Source: Paenibacillus sp. SY21-1
GTDB taxonomy: Bacteria; Bacillota; Bacilli; Paenibacillales; Paenibacillaceae
Assembly (NCBI RefSeq): GCF_005222705.1
Contig: NZ_STGF01000015.1
Span: forward strand, 1 to 64,000
Length of the DNA stretch: 64,000 nt
Direction of reading: 5' to 3'
The notes beneath the pieces were generated by a model, which was given only the letters and a program-made list of their open reading frames with translations, made no database searches and had not been told where the DNA came from. A program made the position numbers and the translations under genes. Shown one piece after another: positions 25,103-34,911 of the stretch (position 1 is its first letter; each line of letters opens with the position of its first letter).

Positions 25103-28100
25103 TTACTGCAAAACAACACCCGCAGCCAAGCTGTTGCCTACATCGGACAAGCTGCCGTTGTAGGAATCGGATACGAATACTTTAACGCTGTATCCCAATC
25201 CGGAAACATTGAAGTGCGCGGACAATTGTTCAGCCGTAACGATATCCTTTTCCAGAACGACAATGCTGACCGGCGTTGTTCCCCTCATCAATTGGAAGAT
25301 AACCACTTCTTTTCCTTTATGGGCGGTGCCAACCGTCGGCGTAATCGTTACCTTGGCCAAAATGCCGTTCGAGGTATCAAGCGATTCGCCTGTAATTCCG
25401 AAAGCCTTCGTTCCTTCTGCGGCAAATACAACATTTAATCTTTCGCTTTCGTCCAGGCTTCCCCGTTTGACTGCAATCAGAACGCTGCCGCCCGCTGTGC
25501 CAAGCTGATCGATTTGAATGCTGGCTGTCGTCTGATTGCTGGAGACGGTTGCCGTTCCAATCTCGGCTGTTCCCGCCGCGTTATACACCTTCACGATATC
25601 TCCCGCAACGAGTCCCGCTACCTCGACAAGATCTTTTTCATTGCCTGAGTTATTCATGATCAGAATGTTTGACGCAAGCGGAGCAATTGTCCGTTCATTC
25701 TTCAGCACGACAAGCTGGAACGTTTTTTGTTCCGAGACGCCGTTTTTGGCAATGGTTGCCGTCAACGTGACCGTAGCATCGCCCGCAAGGTAAGCCGGAC
25801 GGGTGATTGTGCCGTCGTTGGCTACAACATTGGCGGCGCTTGACGACCAGGCAATCGTCGTTCCGTTTGCTCCGGTTTCAGGCAGACTCAGATTTCTGGT
25901 CACTCCCGACGCCGTCTCTCCGCCAGTGAAGGCTACGGCAAGCGCGGCTTTGTCGGCCGCAACGGACTCCGCAGCGTTCAATGTCGTTTGCTTAAGCACA
26001 TACACGTTAAACTCTTTCGTTTGCTGCTGGCCATTTTTCGTGATCGTGGCCGTCAACGTAACCAGAACATCCTCCGCCGTTTTCAACGGGCGAGTGACAA
26101 CGCCGTTTGCCGCTACGATCGACGGGTGGCTTGAAGTCCAGACAATGGCTGTTCCGTTCGTGCCGCTGCTCGTCAAGCTCAGGTTCTGGGTGACTCCCGT
26201 AGCTTTGTCGCCTGCTGTGTAGCCCACTTCCAGCGCCGTTTTGTCTGCCGCTACAGCTTCGGCATCGTTGTACGCCGTTTCCTTGAGCACATACACGTTG
26301 AATTCTTTTGTTTGCTGCTGGCCGTTTTTCGTAATTGTCGCCGTCAATGTGACCAGAACATCGTCCTCTGTTTTTAATGGACGGTTCACCACGCCGTTTG
26401 CCGCTACGACAGACGGATGGCTTGAGGTCCAGACGATCGACGAATCGTTAGCGCCAATAGCCGGCAGGCTAAGGTTCTGCGTCACGCTGTCAGCCTTATC
26501 GCCCGTTGCAAACCCAACCTGAAGCGCGGCTTTGTCCGCGGCTACCGACTCGGCATCGTTGTACGCCGTTTCCTTGAGCACATACACGTTGAATTCTTTC
26601 GTTTGCTGTTCGCCGTTTTTGATAATGGTCGCCGTTAACGTGACTAGAGCATCGCTCTCTGTTTTTAGAGGACGAGTCACTTCGCCATTCGTCGACACAA
26701 CCGACGGAGCGCTTGAGGTCCAGACAATCGTCGAACCGTTAGCGCCGTTGAGCGACAAGCTCAAGTTCTGCGTTACTTTCGAAGCTTTGTCTCCCGTTGC
26801 ATAGCTGATATCCAGCGCGGCCTTATCAGCAGCCACCGACTCGGCGTCATTGTACGCGGTCAGCTTGAGCACGTACACGTTGAACTCTTTGGTTTGCTGC
26901 TGGCCATTTTTCGTAATCGTCGCCGTCAACGTAACGAGGACGTCATTCCCTGCTTTTGCCGGGCGGTTCACTGCGCCGCTCGTCGACACGATAGACGGAT
27001 GGCTTGAAGTCCAGACAATCGATGTGCCGCTTGCTCCGCTTGTCGGCAAGCTCAGATTCTGAGTGACTCCTGTAGCCTTATCTCCTGTCGTGTAGCCTAC
27101 ATCCAGCGCCGATTTGTCAGCCGCTACCGCTTCGTCATCGTTCAACGTCATTTGCTTAAGCACGTACACGTTGAATTCTTTTGTTTGCTGCTGGCCGTTT
27201 TTCGTAATCGTCGCCGTCAATGTGACCAGAACATCGTCCTCTGATTTTAATGGACGGTTCACCACGCCGTTTGCCGCTACGACAGACGGATGGCTTGAGG
27301 TCCAGACAATGGCTGTTCCGTTCGTGCCGCTGCTTGGCAAGCTCAAATTCTGCGTCACTTCCGTAGCCTTGTCGCCTGTTGCATAGCCTACATCCAGCGC
27401 CGTTTTGTCAGCCGCTACCGACTCGGCATCGTTGTACGCCGTTTCTTTGAGCACATACACGTTGAACTCTTTCGTTTGCTGCTGGCCGTTTTTCGTAATC
27501 GTCGCCGTCAGCGTAACGAGAGCATCGTCCTCTGTTTTCAGCGGACGGGTTACAACGCCATTTGCCGCTACGACAGACGGATGGCTGGAAGTCCAGACAA
27601 TGGCTGTTCCGTTCGTGCCGCTGCTCGGCAAGCTCAGGTTCTGCGTTACCTCCGTAGCCTTGTCACCTGCTGTGTAGCCTACATCCAGCGCCGTTTTGTC
27701 AGCCGCTACCGACTCGGCGTCATTGTACGCCGTTTGCTTGAGCACATACACGTTGAATTCTTTTGTTTGCTGCTGACCGTTTTTCGTAATCGTCGCCGTC
27801 AACGTGACAAGAACATCGTCCTCTGTTTTTAATGGACGATTCACATCGCCGTTCGTATCGATAATCGACTCATCGCTCGATGACCAGACAATCGTTGTTC
27901 CGTTTGACCCGCTTGCCGGCAGGCTCAAGCTTTGCGTAACTGCCGCAGCTTTATCCCCAGGGGCATAGCCGATATCAAGCGCCGCTTTGTCAGTCGTCAC
28001 CGCTTCGGCATCGTTGTAATCCGCTTGCTTTAGCACGTTGACGTTAAATACTTTGGTTACCTGCTGGCCGTCTTTCGTAATGGTCGCAGTAAGCGTCACG

Positions 28101-31100
28101 TTCTGATCGCTCGCCGATTTCAAAGGACGCGTCACATTGCCGTCTGCAGCAATAAGCGCTGTATGGCTGGAAGCCCAGGTAATGGTCGTACCGTTTGCTC
28201 CCGTTGCCGGCAAGGTCAGATTTTGCGTGACTGCCGCAGCCGAATCGCCAATCGCAAACGTTATATCAAGCGCCGCTTTATCTGCCGCCACCGATTCGCT
28301 GTCCGTGATAGCTTCCTTAATGACTTTGATAACAAATTCTTTTGTTTTGGTTTCACCCTTGTACGTAAGTTCAGCCGTTAATGTAACGGCAGCATCGCCT
28401 GACAGGTAAGCAGGGCGGGAAACTACACCAGAGCTGCCCGAAACGGACACGACAGAAGGCAAATCGGAAATCCAGGCGATAGCCGAGCCTCCCGCGCCTG
28501 AGCTTGGAAGCGTGATGTCATCGCGAACCCGGCTGGCCGAATCGCCAGCAGCGAACCCGATTTCCAGCGCGTTCAAGTCGCGAATCAATGTGCCCAAATC
28601 CAGAGCTTCATCCAAAGCATCCTGAATGGCATCTTTATCCACGAAGCCATCCGCCGGTCTGGATTGCAGCACTTTGCTGGAGACATCCAGCTTATCGGCG
28701 GTTCCAAGCGTATTATAGAGCGTTAAATCAAGATCAAGCGCCACGGACTGCAGCGCAGCCTGAATGGTTGCATCTGTAGTAGCAATATTCACTGCCGCTA
28801 CCGGCAAACGATCGCTCAATGCCGTATCAAAGACCGCTTGAATAGCCGCCGCTGTCGCATAGCCGCCAGCCGGTCTGTCGCCCAGAACGTCTTCCGCCAC
28901 TGCCTTTTTGTCCGCCGCTGTCCAGTCCTCATAATCGCCAAGCGTCAGCCCCAAAGCCTCGATCGCCTCTCTTGCCTCTGCAGCATCCGTCGCAATATTT
29001 ACAGCCGCTATCAGCTTGCGTGCATCTGCAGCCGTGTCAAACGCCGATTGGATGGCGTCCAGATCCGCGTAACCGTCTGTTGGACGATCCCCGAGTACCG
29101 CCTCCGCTACAGCTGCCTGGTCCGCAATCGACCAACTGCTGTAATCGCCAAGCGTCAACCCGAGCGCTGCATCTTCCAGCGCCGCTTCTGTCTCCTCGGC
29201 GTCTGCCGCCAAGTTCACTGCCGATATCGCCGTGCGGGCTGTCAACGCCGCAGAGAAAGCCGTTTGCACCGCTGCTTGGTCAACATAACCGTCAGTTGGA
29301 CGGGCTGCGCGCACAGCTGCCGCAACAGCTGCTTTATCCGCAATGGACCAGCCTGTATAGGCGCCAAGCGTTAAGCCTAAACCGCCATCCTCCAGCGCCG
29401 TTTGGGCGGCCGCAGTCGTACCTGCAATATTGACGGCCGCTACTTTCTCCCGCGCCGTTACCGCAGAATTGAATACTGCCTGGATAGCGGCCTCATCCGC
29501 ATAGCCGCCGAGCGGAAGGGCTCCCAGCACCGCAGCGGCTACCGCCGATTGATCGGAAGGGGTCCAGTCTTCGTAGTCGCCGAGCGTCAACGCGAGCAAA
29601 GCGTCTTCCAGAGCAGTCTTGACCGCAGCTGTGGTTGTCGCGTTATTGACGGCCGCTACCGGCGCGCGATCGGCCACGGCGTTGTCGAAGGCCGCTTGCA
29701 CCGCAGCAACATTCGCATAGCCAGTAGACACACGAACATCAAGTACAGCAGCGGCTACCGCTGTCTGGTCCGCCTGCTTCCAGCCCGAGTATGCGCCATA
29801 GGTCAGACCGAGATTCGTATTCTCAAGCGCGGTTTCCATCTCGGCTTCGGTGCTCGCAAGATTGACCGCCGCCATCGTTGCGTCGGCGCTAATGGCGCTG
29901 TCCAGCGCAAGCTGCACGGCGTTCAGGTCAACGAATCCGGTTGCCGGACGATTCGTGAAGACATGGTCGGATACCAGCCATTGGTCCGCCAGCAGCAGGC
30001 CGTCGTAAACGCTCAGATCAAGGCCCAAATCCGTATCTTCCAATGCGCTTTTAATTTCCGTCACATCGGCGGCGGTGTTTACACTGGCAATTTCCAGACG
30101 ATCTGCAATTGCCGTGTTAAAGGCGGATTGCACAGCCGCTTTGTCCACAAAGCCATCAGTAGGCCGTGCGTCGTATACGGCGCCTGTCACTGCCGCTTTA
30201 TCGGCTGCGGTCCAGCTTGCGTACGCGCCTTGAACCAGCGCAAGCGTCGCATTCTCAAGCGCAGTCTTGATCGCCTCCTCCGACGAGGCGATGTTGACAG
30301 CCGCAATCGGTTGCCGGTCGTTAACGGCCGTGTTAAATGCCGATTGGACCGCTGCCTGATCCGCGTAACCCATGCCAGGCGTGGCCATGTATACGGCCGC
30401 AGCAACGGCCTCCTTGTCCGCAGCCTTCCAGGATGTATAGACCCCAAGCGTAAGTCCGAGCGCAGCATCCTCAAGCGCTGCTTTCGCAGCCGCCGCATCT
30501 GCCGCGTTGTTAACGGCGGCTACCGCTTCGCGTGTGCCGATCCCGGCGTCGAATGCCGTCTGAATCGCAGCTTTGTCGGCGAAGCCAAGCAGCGGACGAA
30601 CCTGCAGCACATACGCCGATACCGCGTCCTGATCCGCATCCGACCAGCCTGCATAATCGCCGAGCGTCAAGGCCAGGGCTCCCGCCTCAAGCGCCGCTTC
30701 GATCTCCGCCGCATCCGTCGCATTGTTGACCGCCGCTATCGGCGAGCGCGCCGTTACTCCGTTGTCGAACGCCGTTTGTACAGCGGCTTTGTCCACATAG
30801 CCGTCGTTAGGCAGCGCTGCGTATACCGCCGCCGCAACTGCCCCCTGATCCACTGCCAGCCAGCTCGAATAGCTGCCAAGCGTCAAGCCAAGCGCTGCCG
30901 CCTCAAGAGCCGACTTGATCTCCGCCGCGTCCGCAGCGATGTTTACGGCTGCAACTGCGGTTCTTGCCGCAATTCCTGCGTCGAACTCCGCTTGCACGGC
31001 AGCCTTGTCTGTGAAGGCTGTGCCGCCGCGCACGGTCAGCACATGCGCCGCAACCGCCAACTGGTCAGCCTCGGCCCAGCCCGCATAGGAGCCAGGCGTC

Positions 31101-33574
31101 AAGCCAAGCGCTGAATCCTCCAGCGCCGCCTTCATCTCCGCCGAAGTAGCGGCTATGTTCACGTATTCGAGCGAAACGGAGAAATTCAACGCCGCTTGTA
31201 CAGCCGGCTTGTCCGCATAGCCGTCTGTCGGACGGTTGTCCAGCACCCACTGCGCAACAGCCGTCTGGCTTGCACCGCTTAGGCTTCCGTATGATGCGCC
31301 TAATGTCAGGCCAAGCGAGCCGGCCTCCAGAGCGCTTTGCATTTCGCCTGCATCGCCTGCACCGTTAATATTTGCCAGAGGTGCAACTGTGCTTACGGCC
31401 GTGTCGAATGCCGATTGGATCAGAGCCTCCGTTGTATAGCCGTCTGCAGGACGCGCCGCCAGCACTTCCGCTGCCACAGCCGTTTTATCGGCCTGCTTCC
31501 AGCTTCCATAAGTAGCTCCGAGATTCAGGGCGAGTCCGGCCGCTTCCAAGGCAGCTTGCATACCCGTCTCGTTAGTCGCAATGTTGACTGCAGCAGCAGC
31601 CTCGCGTCCATCCAACGCGGTGTCGAATGCCGCTTGCACAGCCGCTAAATCCTCGAAGCCCGCACCAGGCAGATTTTGCAGTACGCTGCCTGCCACCGCG
31701 TCTTTGTCCGAGGCGGTCCAGCTTGCGTAATCGCCAAGCACCAGTCCTGGCGAAACGGCTTCAAGCGCGGAGCGCATCGCTGCAATATTCGTCGCATTCA
31801 GAACAGCAGGAACCGAATTGACAGCCGCAATATTTGCCCGCGCAAGCTTGGCCGCGTCAAATGCGGACTGGACCGCCGCCTGAGTTGCGAAACCTCCGGC
31901 CGGACGAGCTGTATCGAGCACATAAACCGCGACAGCCTTCCGGTCGTTGTCAAGCCAGTCGTCCGAATAGTTCGTTCCCAGCGTCAAGCCAAGTCCTGCG
32001 GCTTCCAGCGCAGCCTCCATTTCAATCTCGTCAGCAGCCAGATTCACCGCCGCTACCGGCGTTCTCGCCACAACCGCAGCGTCAAATGCCGTTTGTACAG
32101 CCGCGACGTTCACATAGCCGGTAGCCGGACGAGCAGTCCGCACTGCTTCGGCTACAGCCGCATGGTCGGCAGTATCCCACGTCGGATAATCGGTTCCTTG
32201 GTCAAGACCTAGCGCCGCAGCTTCAAGCGCCGCTTCCGCAGCAGCCGCATTGCCCGCAAGGTTCACGGAAGCCATCGGAGCATTCGCCGCAATTGCGGTA
32301 TTAAGCGCCGACTGGACCGCCGCCTTATCCGCAAAGCCCGCTCCCCGATTAGTCAGCACATGGCTGACAATCGCGTTCTGGTCCGCTGCCAGCAAGCCAG
32401 TGTATACCGTCAAATCAAGGGCCAGTACGGTGGACGTAAGCGCGCTTTTCATGCTGCTGTCCGCCGCTGCCGCATTCACGACGTCCACAGCCTGCGCCAC
32501 CTGCTCGATGGCCGTCATCTCGCTTAATTTGGCTTGAATGCTTGACTGGTTGGCAAAGGCTCCATTGGCTACCTTGTAATCAAGAACCGCCTGGGCAGCC
32601 GCAAGCCGGTGGGCGGCATTCAGCTTGTAATACTCCGTCAGATTAAGCGCCAGATCGGAGGCCTCCAACGCCGACTGCAAATCGGTCGCCGTCGTCGTGT
32701 CGTTCAGCCTTTGTACGGCCGCTGCGTAAGCTACATCCAGAGCCCGCTGCGTAACCAGCTCGTTCAGCTTCGTCTGAATCGCAGATTTATTGGCAAACGA
32801 GCCGTTCGACGTTTTGAAATCCAGTAATTGCTGGGCAACAATCGCCTGGTCCGGTACAGCCAGGTTATGGTAGGAGGCAAGCACAAGGCCCAGGTAGGCG
32901 TCCTCCAGCGCTGTTGCCATCGCTGCAGCATCAGAGGCATCATTGACGCCTTTTACCGCAAAGGCAAGCGCCTCGTTGTCGAGCGTCGTTTGAACCGCTG
33001 CGTTGAATTGGGTCTGAATGTCCGCCTGACTTGCAAAGCTGCCGTTGGCGGTTCGGTAATCCAGCAGAAGCTGCGCAGCCTCAAGCTTGCCGGCCGGCGT
33101 GCTAAGGTTGTTGTAGGTAGTCAGAATAAGGCCCAGCGCGGCATCCTCCAGCGCCGTTCTCATTGCGCCGGACGTTGCCGCCGTATTGACGGCTTGAATG
33201 GCGTTTTGCAAAATTTCAACGTTTTGCTGCCTGGCGACCTCGTTGTTCAATTGCTCCTGAATGATCGGCTGCGAGCCGAATGCCCCGTTTGCCGTACGAT
33301 AATCGACCATGCCCTGTGCAACGATGTCTTTGCCTGCGGCGCTCAAGGAGTCGTAGCCGGTCAGGTTAAGCGCCAGGTCTACACGCGTCAGCGCGGCTTT
33401 CATGTCAGCGGCTGTTGCGGCTGCATTGACGGCTGCAATGGCCGACGCCTCATCTGCGCTGGCGATGTTTGCGGGAAGCATGGACACGACGGACGTAGCC
33501 GCGATGGTAGCGGACATAGCCGCAGCAATATTTCTGGTAATAGGAGAGTATTTATCGCTTTTTTTCTTCGACAT
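25103..33574 (-). CDS. Giant secreted repeat protein (2823 residues)
   Basis: Signal peptide of about 40 residues with a long charged start (MSKKKSDKYSPITRNIAAAM) and cleavage probably after NIASA. Residues about 41-1665 hold 22 tandem alanine-rich units of about 72 residues. Residues about 1666-2626 hold ten Ig-like (atrophied bacterial Ig) domains of about 97 residues. The last 197 residues are a separate domain with VVIFQLMRGTTPVSIVVLEK and AHFNVSGLGYSVKVFVSD, like the ends of other large Paenibacillus surface proteins. There is no LPXTG, SLH, transmembrane or catalytic motif. A GAGGT site lies eight bases before the ATG. It is fourth in the secA2 operon and probably the main cargo; a structural or adhesive role is inference. 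Confidence 0.85.
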   Translation of the reverse strand: MSKKKSDKYSPITRNIAAAMSATIAATSVVSMLPANIASADEASAIAAVNAAATAADMKAALTRVDLALNLTGYDSLSAAGKDIVAQGMVDYRTANGAFGSQPIIQEQLNNEVARQQNVEILQNAIQAVNTAATSGAMRTALEDAALGLILTTYNNLSTPAGKLEAAQLLLDYRTANGSFASQADIQTQFNAAVQTTLDNEALAFAVKGVNDASDAAAMATALEDAYLGLVLASYHNLAVPDQAIVAQQLLDFKTSNGSFANKSAIQTKLNELVTQRALDVAYAAAVQRLNDTTTATDLQSALEASDLALNLTEYYKLNAAHRLAAAQAVLDYKVANGAFANQSSIQAKLSEMTAIEQVAQAVDVVNAAAADSSMKSALTSTVLALDLTVYTGLLAADQNAIVSHVLTNRGAGFADKAAVQSALNTAIAANAPMASVNLAGNAAAAEAALEAAALGLDQGTDYPTWDTADHAAVAEAVRTARPATGYVNVAAVQTAFDAAVVARTPVAAVNLAADEIEMEAALEAAGLGLTLGTNYSDDWLDNDRKAVAVYVLDTARPAGGFATQAAVQSAFDAAKLARANIAAVNSVPAVLNATNIAAMRSALEAVSPGLVLGDYASWTASDKDAVAGSVLQNLPGAGFEDLAAVQAAFDTALDGREAAAAVNIATNETGMQAALEAAGLALNLGATYGSWKQADKTAVAAEVLAARPADGYTTEALIQSAFDTAVSTVAPLANINGAGDAGEMQSALEAGSLGLTLGASYGSLSGASQTAVAQWVLDNRPTDGYADKPAVQAALNFSVSLEYVNIAATSAEMKAALEDSALGLTPGSYAGWAEADQLAVAAHVLTVRGGTAFTDKAAVQAEFDAGIAARTAVAAVNIAADAAEIKSALEAAALGLTLGSYSSWLAVDQGAVAAAVYAALPNDGYVDKAAVQTAFDNGVTARSPIAAVNNATDAAEIEAALEAGALALTLGDYAGWSDADQDAVSAYVLQVRPLLGFADKAAIQTAFDAGIGTREAVAAVNNAADAAAAKAALEDAALGLTLGVYTSWKAADKEAVAAAVYMATPGMGYADQAAVQSAFNTAVNDRQPIAAVNIASSEEAIKTALENATLALVQGAYASWTAADKAAVTGAVYDARPTDGFVDKAAVQSAFNTAIADRLEIASVNTAADVTEIKSALEDTDLGLDLSVYDGLLLADQWLVSDHVFTNRPATGFVDLNAVQLALDSAISADATMAAVNLASTEAEMETALENTNLGLTYGAYSGWKQADQTAVAAAVLDVRVSTGYANVAAVQAAFDNAVADRAPVAAVNNATTTAAVKTALEDALLALTLGDYEDWTPSDQSAVAAAVLGALPLGGYADEAAIQAVFNSAVTAREKVAAVNIAGTTAAAQTALEDGGLGLTLGAYTGWSIADKAAVAAAVRAARPTDGYVDQAAVQTAFSAALTARTAISAVNLAADAEETEAALEDAALGLTLGDYSSWSIADQAAVAEAVLGDRPTDGYADLDAIQSAFDTAADARKLIAAVNIATDAAEAREAIEALGLTLGDYEDWTAADKKAVAEDVLGDRPAGGYATAAAIQAVFDTALSDRLPVAAVNIATTDATIQAALQSVALDLDLTLYNTLGTADKLDVSSKVLQSRPADGFVDKDAIQDALDEALDLGTLIRDLNALEIGFAAGDSASRVRDDITLPSSGAGGSAIAWISDLPSVVSVSGSSGVVSRPAYLSGDAAVTLTAELTYKGETKTKEFVIKVIKEAITDSESVAADKAALDITFAIGDSAAAVTQNLTLPATGANGTTITWASSHTALIAADGNVTRPLKSASDQNVTLTATITKDGQQVTKVFNVNVLKQADYNDAEAVTTDKAALDIGYAPGDKAAAVTQSLSLPASGSNGTTIVWSSSDESIIDTNGDVNRPLKTEDDVLVTLTATITKNGQQQTKEFNVYVLKQTAYNDAESVAADKTALDVGYTAGDKATEVTQNLSLPSSGTNGTAIVWTSSHPSVVAANGVVTRPLKTEDDALVTLTATITKNGQQQTKEFNVYVLKETAYNDAESVAADKTALDVGYATGDKATEVTQNLSLPSSGTNGTAIVWTSSHPSVVAANGVVNRPLKSEDDVLVTLTATITKNGQQQTKEFNVYVLKQMTLNDDEAVAADKSALDVGYTTGDKATGVTQNLSLPTSGASGTSIVWTSSHPSIVSTSGAVNRPAKAGNDVLVTLTATITKNGQQQTKEFNVYVLKLTAYNDAESVAADKAALDISYATGDKASKVTQNLSLSLNGANGSTIVWTSSAPSVVSTNGEVTRPLKTESDALVTLTATIIKNGEQQTKEFNVYVLKETAYNDAESVAADKAALQVGFATGDKADSVTQNLSLPAIGANDSSIVWTSSHPSVVAANGVVNRPLKTEDDVLVTLTATITKNGQQQTKEFNVYVLKETAYNDAEAVAADKTALEVGYTAGDKATGVTQNLSLTSSGTNGTAIVWTSSHPSIVAANGVVTRPLKTAEDVLVTLTATITKNGQQQTKEFNVYVLKQTTLNAAESVAADKAALAVAFTGGETASGVTRNLSLPETGANGTTIAWSSSAANVVANDGTITRPAYLAGDATVTLTATIAKNGVSEQKTFQLVVLKNERTIAPLASNILIMNNSGNEKDLVEVAGLVAGDIVKVYNAAGTAEIGTATVSSNQTTASIQIDQLGTAGGSVLIAVKRGSLDESERLNVVFAAEGTKAFGITGESLDTSNGILAKVTITPTVGTAHKGKEVVIFQLMRGTTPVSIVVLEKDIVTAEQLSAHFNVSGLGYSVKVFVSDSYNGSLSDVGNSLAAGVVLQ
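25697..28579 (-). repeat. Ten tandem Ig-like domain repeats inside the giant gene
   Basis: Units of about 97 codons. The typical frame is VAADKxALDVGY..GDKA, VTQNLSLP, IVWTSSHPSVV, RPLK, LVTLTATITKNGQQQTKEF and NVYVLK. Units 3 to 9 are nearly identical over long stretches at DNA level, which favours unit gain and loss and can confuse short-read assembly. Boundaries are estimated from residue counts. Confidence 0.8.
28580..33454 (-). repeat. Twenty-two tandem helical repeats inside the giant gene
   Basis: Units of about 70-82 residues. The frame is AAVNxAxxxxExxxALExxxL, then GLTLGxYxxWxxADxxAVA, then VLxxRPxxGYxDxAAVQxAF. The first four differ (DYRTANGAFGSQ type) and resemble the two units in the 244-residue operon neighbour. 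I do not recognise the repeat as a named family. Confidence 0.8.
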
Positions 33575-33635
33575 GACGAACAGACCTCACTTTTTTTGGC
33601 AGTTTAAGCTGTCTTTTCTTCTGATGCGATTGCGG

Positions 33636-34040
33636 TTATTTCACTTGAAATACATGCCATTCATCCGAACCAAAGCGAACCAGGCTTACGATATATTCAT
33701 ATTTGCGCTGTCCGTCCGAATTTTGATAGAACACTTCCATATTCACGCGATACATCGGCTCATCGCCGCTCGTTACGAACATTTCCGACTTGAGGGCAAA
33801 GCCCCGATCAAGCGCAAGTTCCCTCCGATGCTTGGCCTTCACATATTCATCCACATATTTGCCTGCGATAGCAATAAGCTTGAGCTGTTCCGCCAACTCC
33901 AGACCTTCGGTTCCGTGAACGGTTTCTTCCTCGTGCGCAGCCTCGGCATCGTCAATCACCGCTTCGGCTTTCCCCGGGTCAGACGACGCTTCAAAAACCC
34001 GGCGGCGCAATCGTGTCCACATGCTTGCCAGACTTTTCAT
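33636..34040 (-). CDS. Small protein of unknown function, no signal peptide, in the secA2 operon
   Basis: About 134 residues from the ATG at 34040, which follows a GGGGGG tract at six bases; an ATG at 34055 is too close to its own ribosome site. The start is basic (MKSLASMWTRLRRRVFEASS). An acidic stretch follows (IDDAEAAHEEETVHGTEG), then a helix (AEQLKLIAIAGKYVDEYVK). The last 60 residues look like a mixed alpha-beta domain ending YIVSLVRFGSDEWHVFQVK, perhaps NTF2-like. With neither signal peptide nor membrane helix it should stay in the cytosol, between secA2 and the cargo genes. A chaperone or SlaP-like export factor is inference. Function is not recognised. Confidence 0.6.
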   Translation of the reverse strand: MKSLASMWTRLRRRVFEASSDPGKAEAVIDDAEAAHEEETVHGTEGLELAEQLKLIAIAGKYVDEYVKAKHRRELALDRGFALKSEMFVTSGDEPMYRVNMEVFYQNSDGQRKYEYIVSLVRFGSDEWHVFQVK

Positions 34041-34081
34041 TCCGTGCCCCCCCATGCTCCCTTCCGCTTGAGCGGCGGCTG

Positions 34082-34816
34082 TTAGTTAACCGAAGCGATG
34101 GCTGCGTTAAACGCCTTCTGGAGCTCAGCACGGGATTCGAAGCCGCCAGCCGGCTTCAGCTTGAGAAGTTCGGCAGCGGCTGCAAGCCGCCCCTCCTCGC
34201 TCAGGTTGCGGTAGTTCAGCAAGACAAGTCCCAGATAAGGCGACTCCAGAGCGGCCTTGAGCTCCGCAGCGTCGGCTCCGGAGTTGACGGCGCCAAACGC
34301 GTCGCGCAAGGCGGCAGCATCACGTTGGGCGGCAACGGCCTTGTTTAGCAATTGCTGAATAACGTTCGAATCCGTTAAAGGCTGCTCCGCTGCGTCGTTC
34401 AAAAGCGCGGCGGCCACCTGCGCCTGATCCTCGGCGCCAAGCGTCTGATAAGCCGTCAAGTTCAAAGCGAGCTCCACAGCAGGCAACGCGTTTTGCAATT
34501 CTTCTGCCGTTGCGGCGTTTTGTATTTGATTCAATCCATTCACCTCCGGTTGAGCGACCGCTTCCCGCTCCTCTTCAATTGGCGCTGCTGGAGCAGGCTC
34601 TGCGACCGCAGCCTGCTCGTCCGATGCCTGCTCGTCCGATGCGGCCTCGAGCGCCGTATCAGGGGCCGCAGGCGCGTGAGCTTCCTGCGTGATCTCGGCT
34701 TTCGTGAAATGTGCAGGTAAAAGCGGTACGACGGCGGCGGCTGCAAGCGTTAGCGTCAGCGCCTTGGCTACACTCTTTCTTGCCTTCTTGCCGGAAGCGT
34801 TAGTATTGTTTGGCAA
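34082..34816 (-). CDS. Secreted 244-residue protein sharing repeats with the giant protein
   Basis: The start is TTG at 34816 with AGAGGG seven bases upstream. A signal peptide of about 40 residues (KKARKSVAKALTLTLAAAAV then VPLLPAHFTKA) has the same shape as that of the giant protein. Residues about 42-90 are a low-complexity Ala/Pro/Glu stretch. Two helical repeats follow: LNQIQNAATAEELQNALPAV with ELALNLTAYQTLGAEDQAQV, and AFGAVNSGADAAELKAALES with PYLGLVLLNYRNLSEEGRLA. They match the first units of the 2823-residue protein. It lies between secA2 and the unknown small gene. It could seed or cap assembly of the giant protein, which is speculation. Confidence 0.75.
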   Translation of the reverse strand: MPNNTNASGKKARKSVAKALTLTLAAAAVVPLLPAHFTKAEITQEAHAPAAPDTALEAASDEQASDEQAAVAEPAPAAPIEEEREAVAQPEVNGLNQIQNAATAEELQNALPAVELALNLTAYQTLGAEDQAQVAAALLNDAAEQPLTDSNVIQQLLNKAVAAQRDAAALRDAFGAVNSGADAAELKAALESPYLGLVLLNYRNLSEEGRLAAAAELLKLKPAGGFESRAELQKAFNAAIASVN

Positions 34817-34911
34817 AACGGTACCCTCTCTTCATCATGAATTTGCAACCTGTATGCCCTTGCTTTTATTCGAATCGACTCCTTGCCTGCCTGCCCGCCC
34901 CTCTTCCTGCT

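Noticed and set aside
25697..28579. Regular repeats that could suggest a CRISPR array
   Set aside because: Units are about 290 bp, continuous, in frame and protein-coding; there are no short repeats with unique spacers.
25209..33607. Long plus-strand open frames opposite the giant gene, up to 570 codons at 29402-31114
   Set aside because: They are antisense shadows of a repeated, alanine-rich coding sequence. They have no ribosome sites and show only mirrored repeats.
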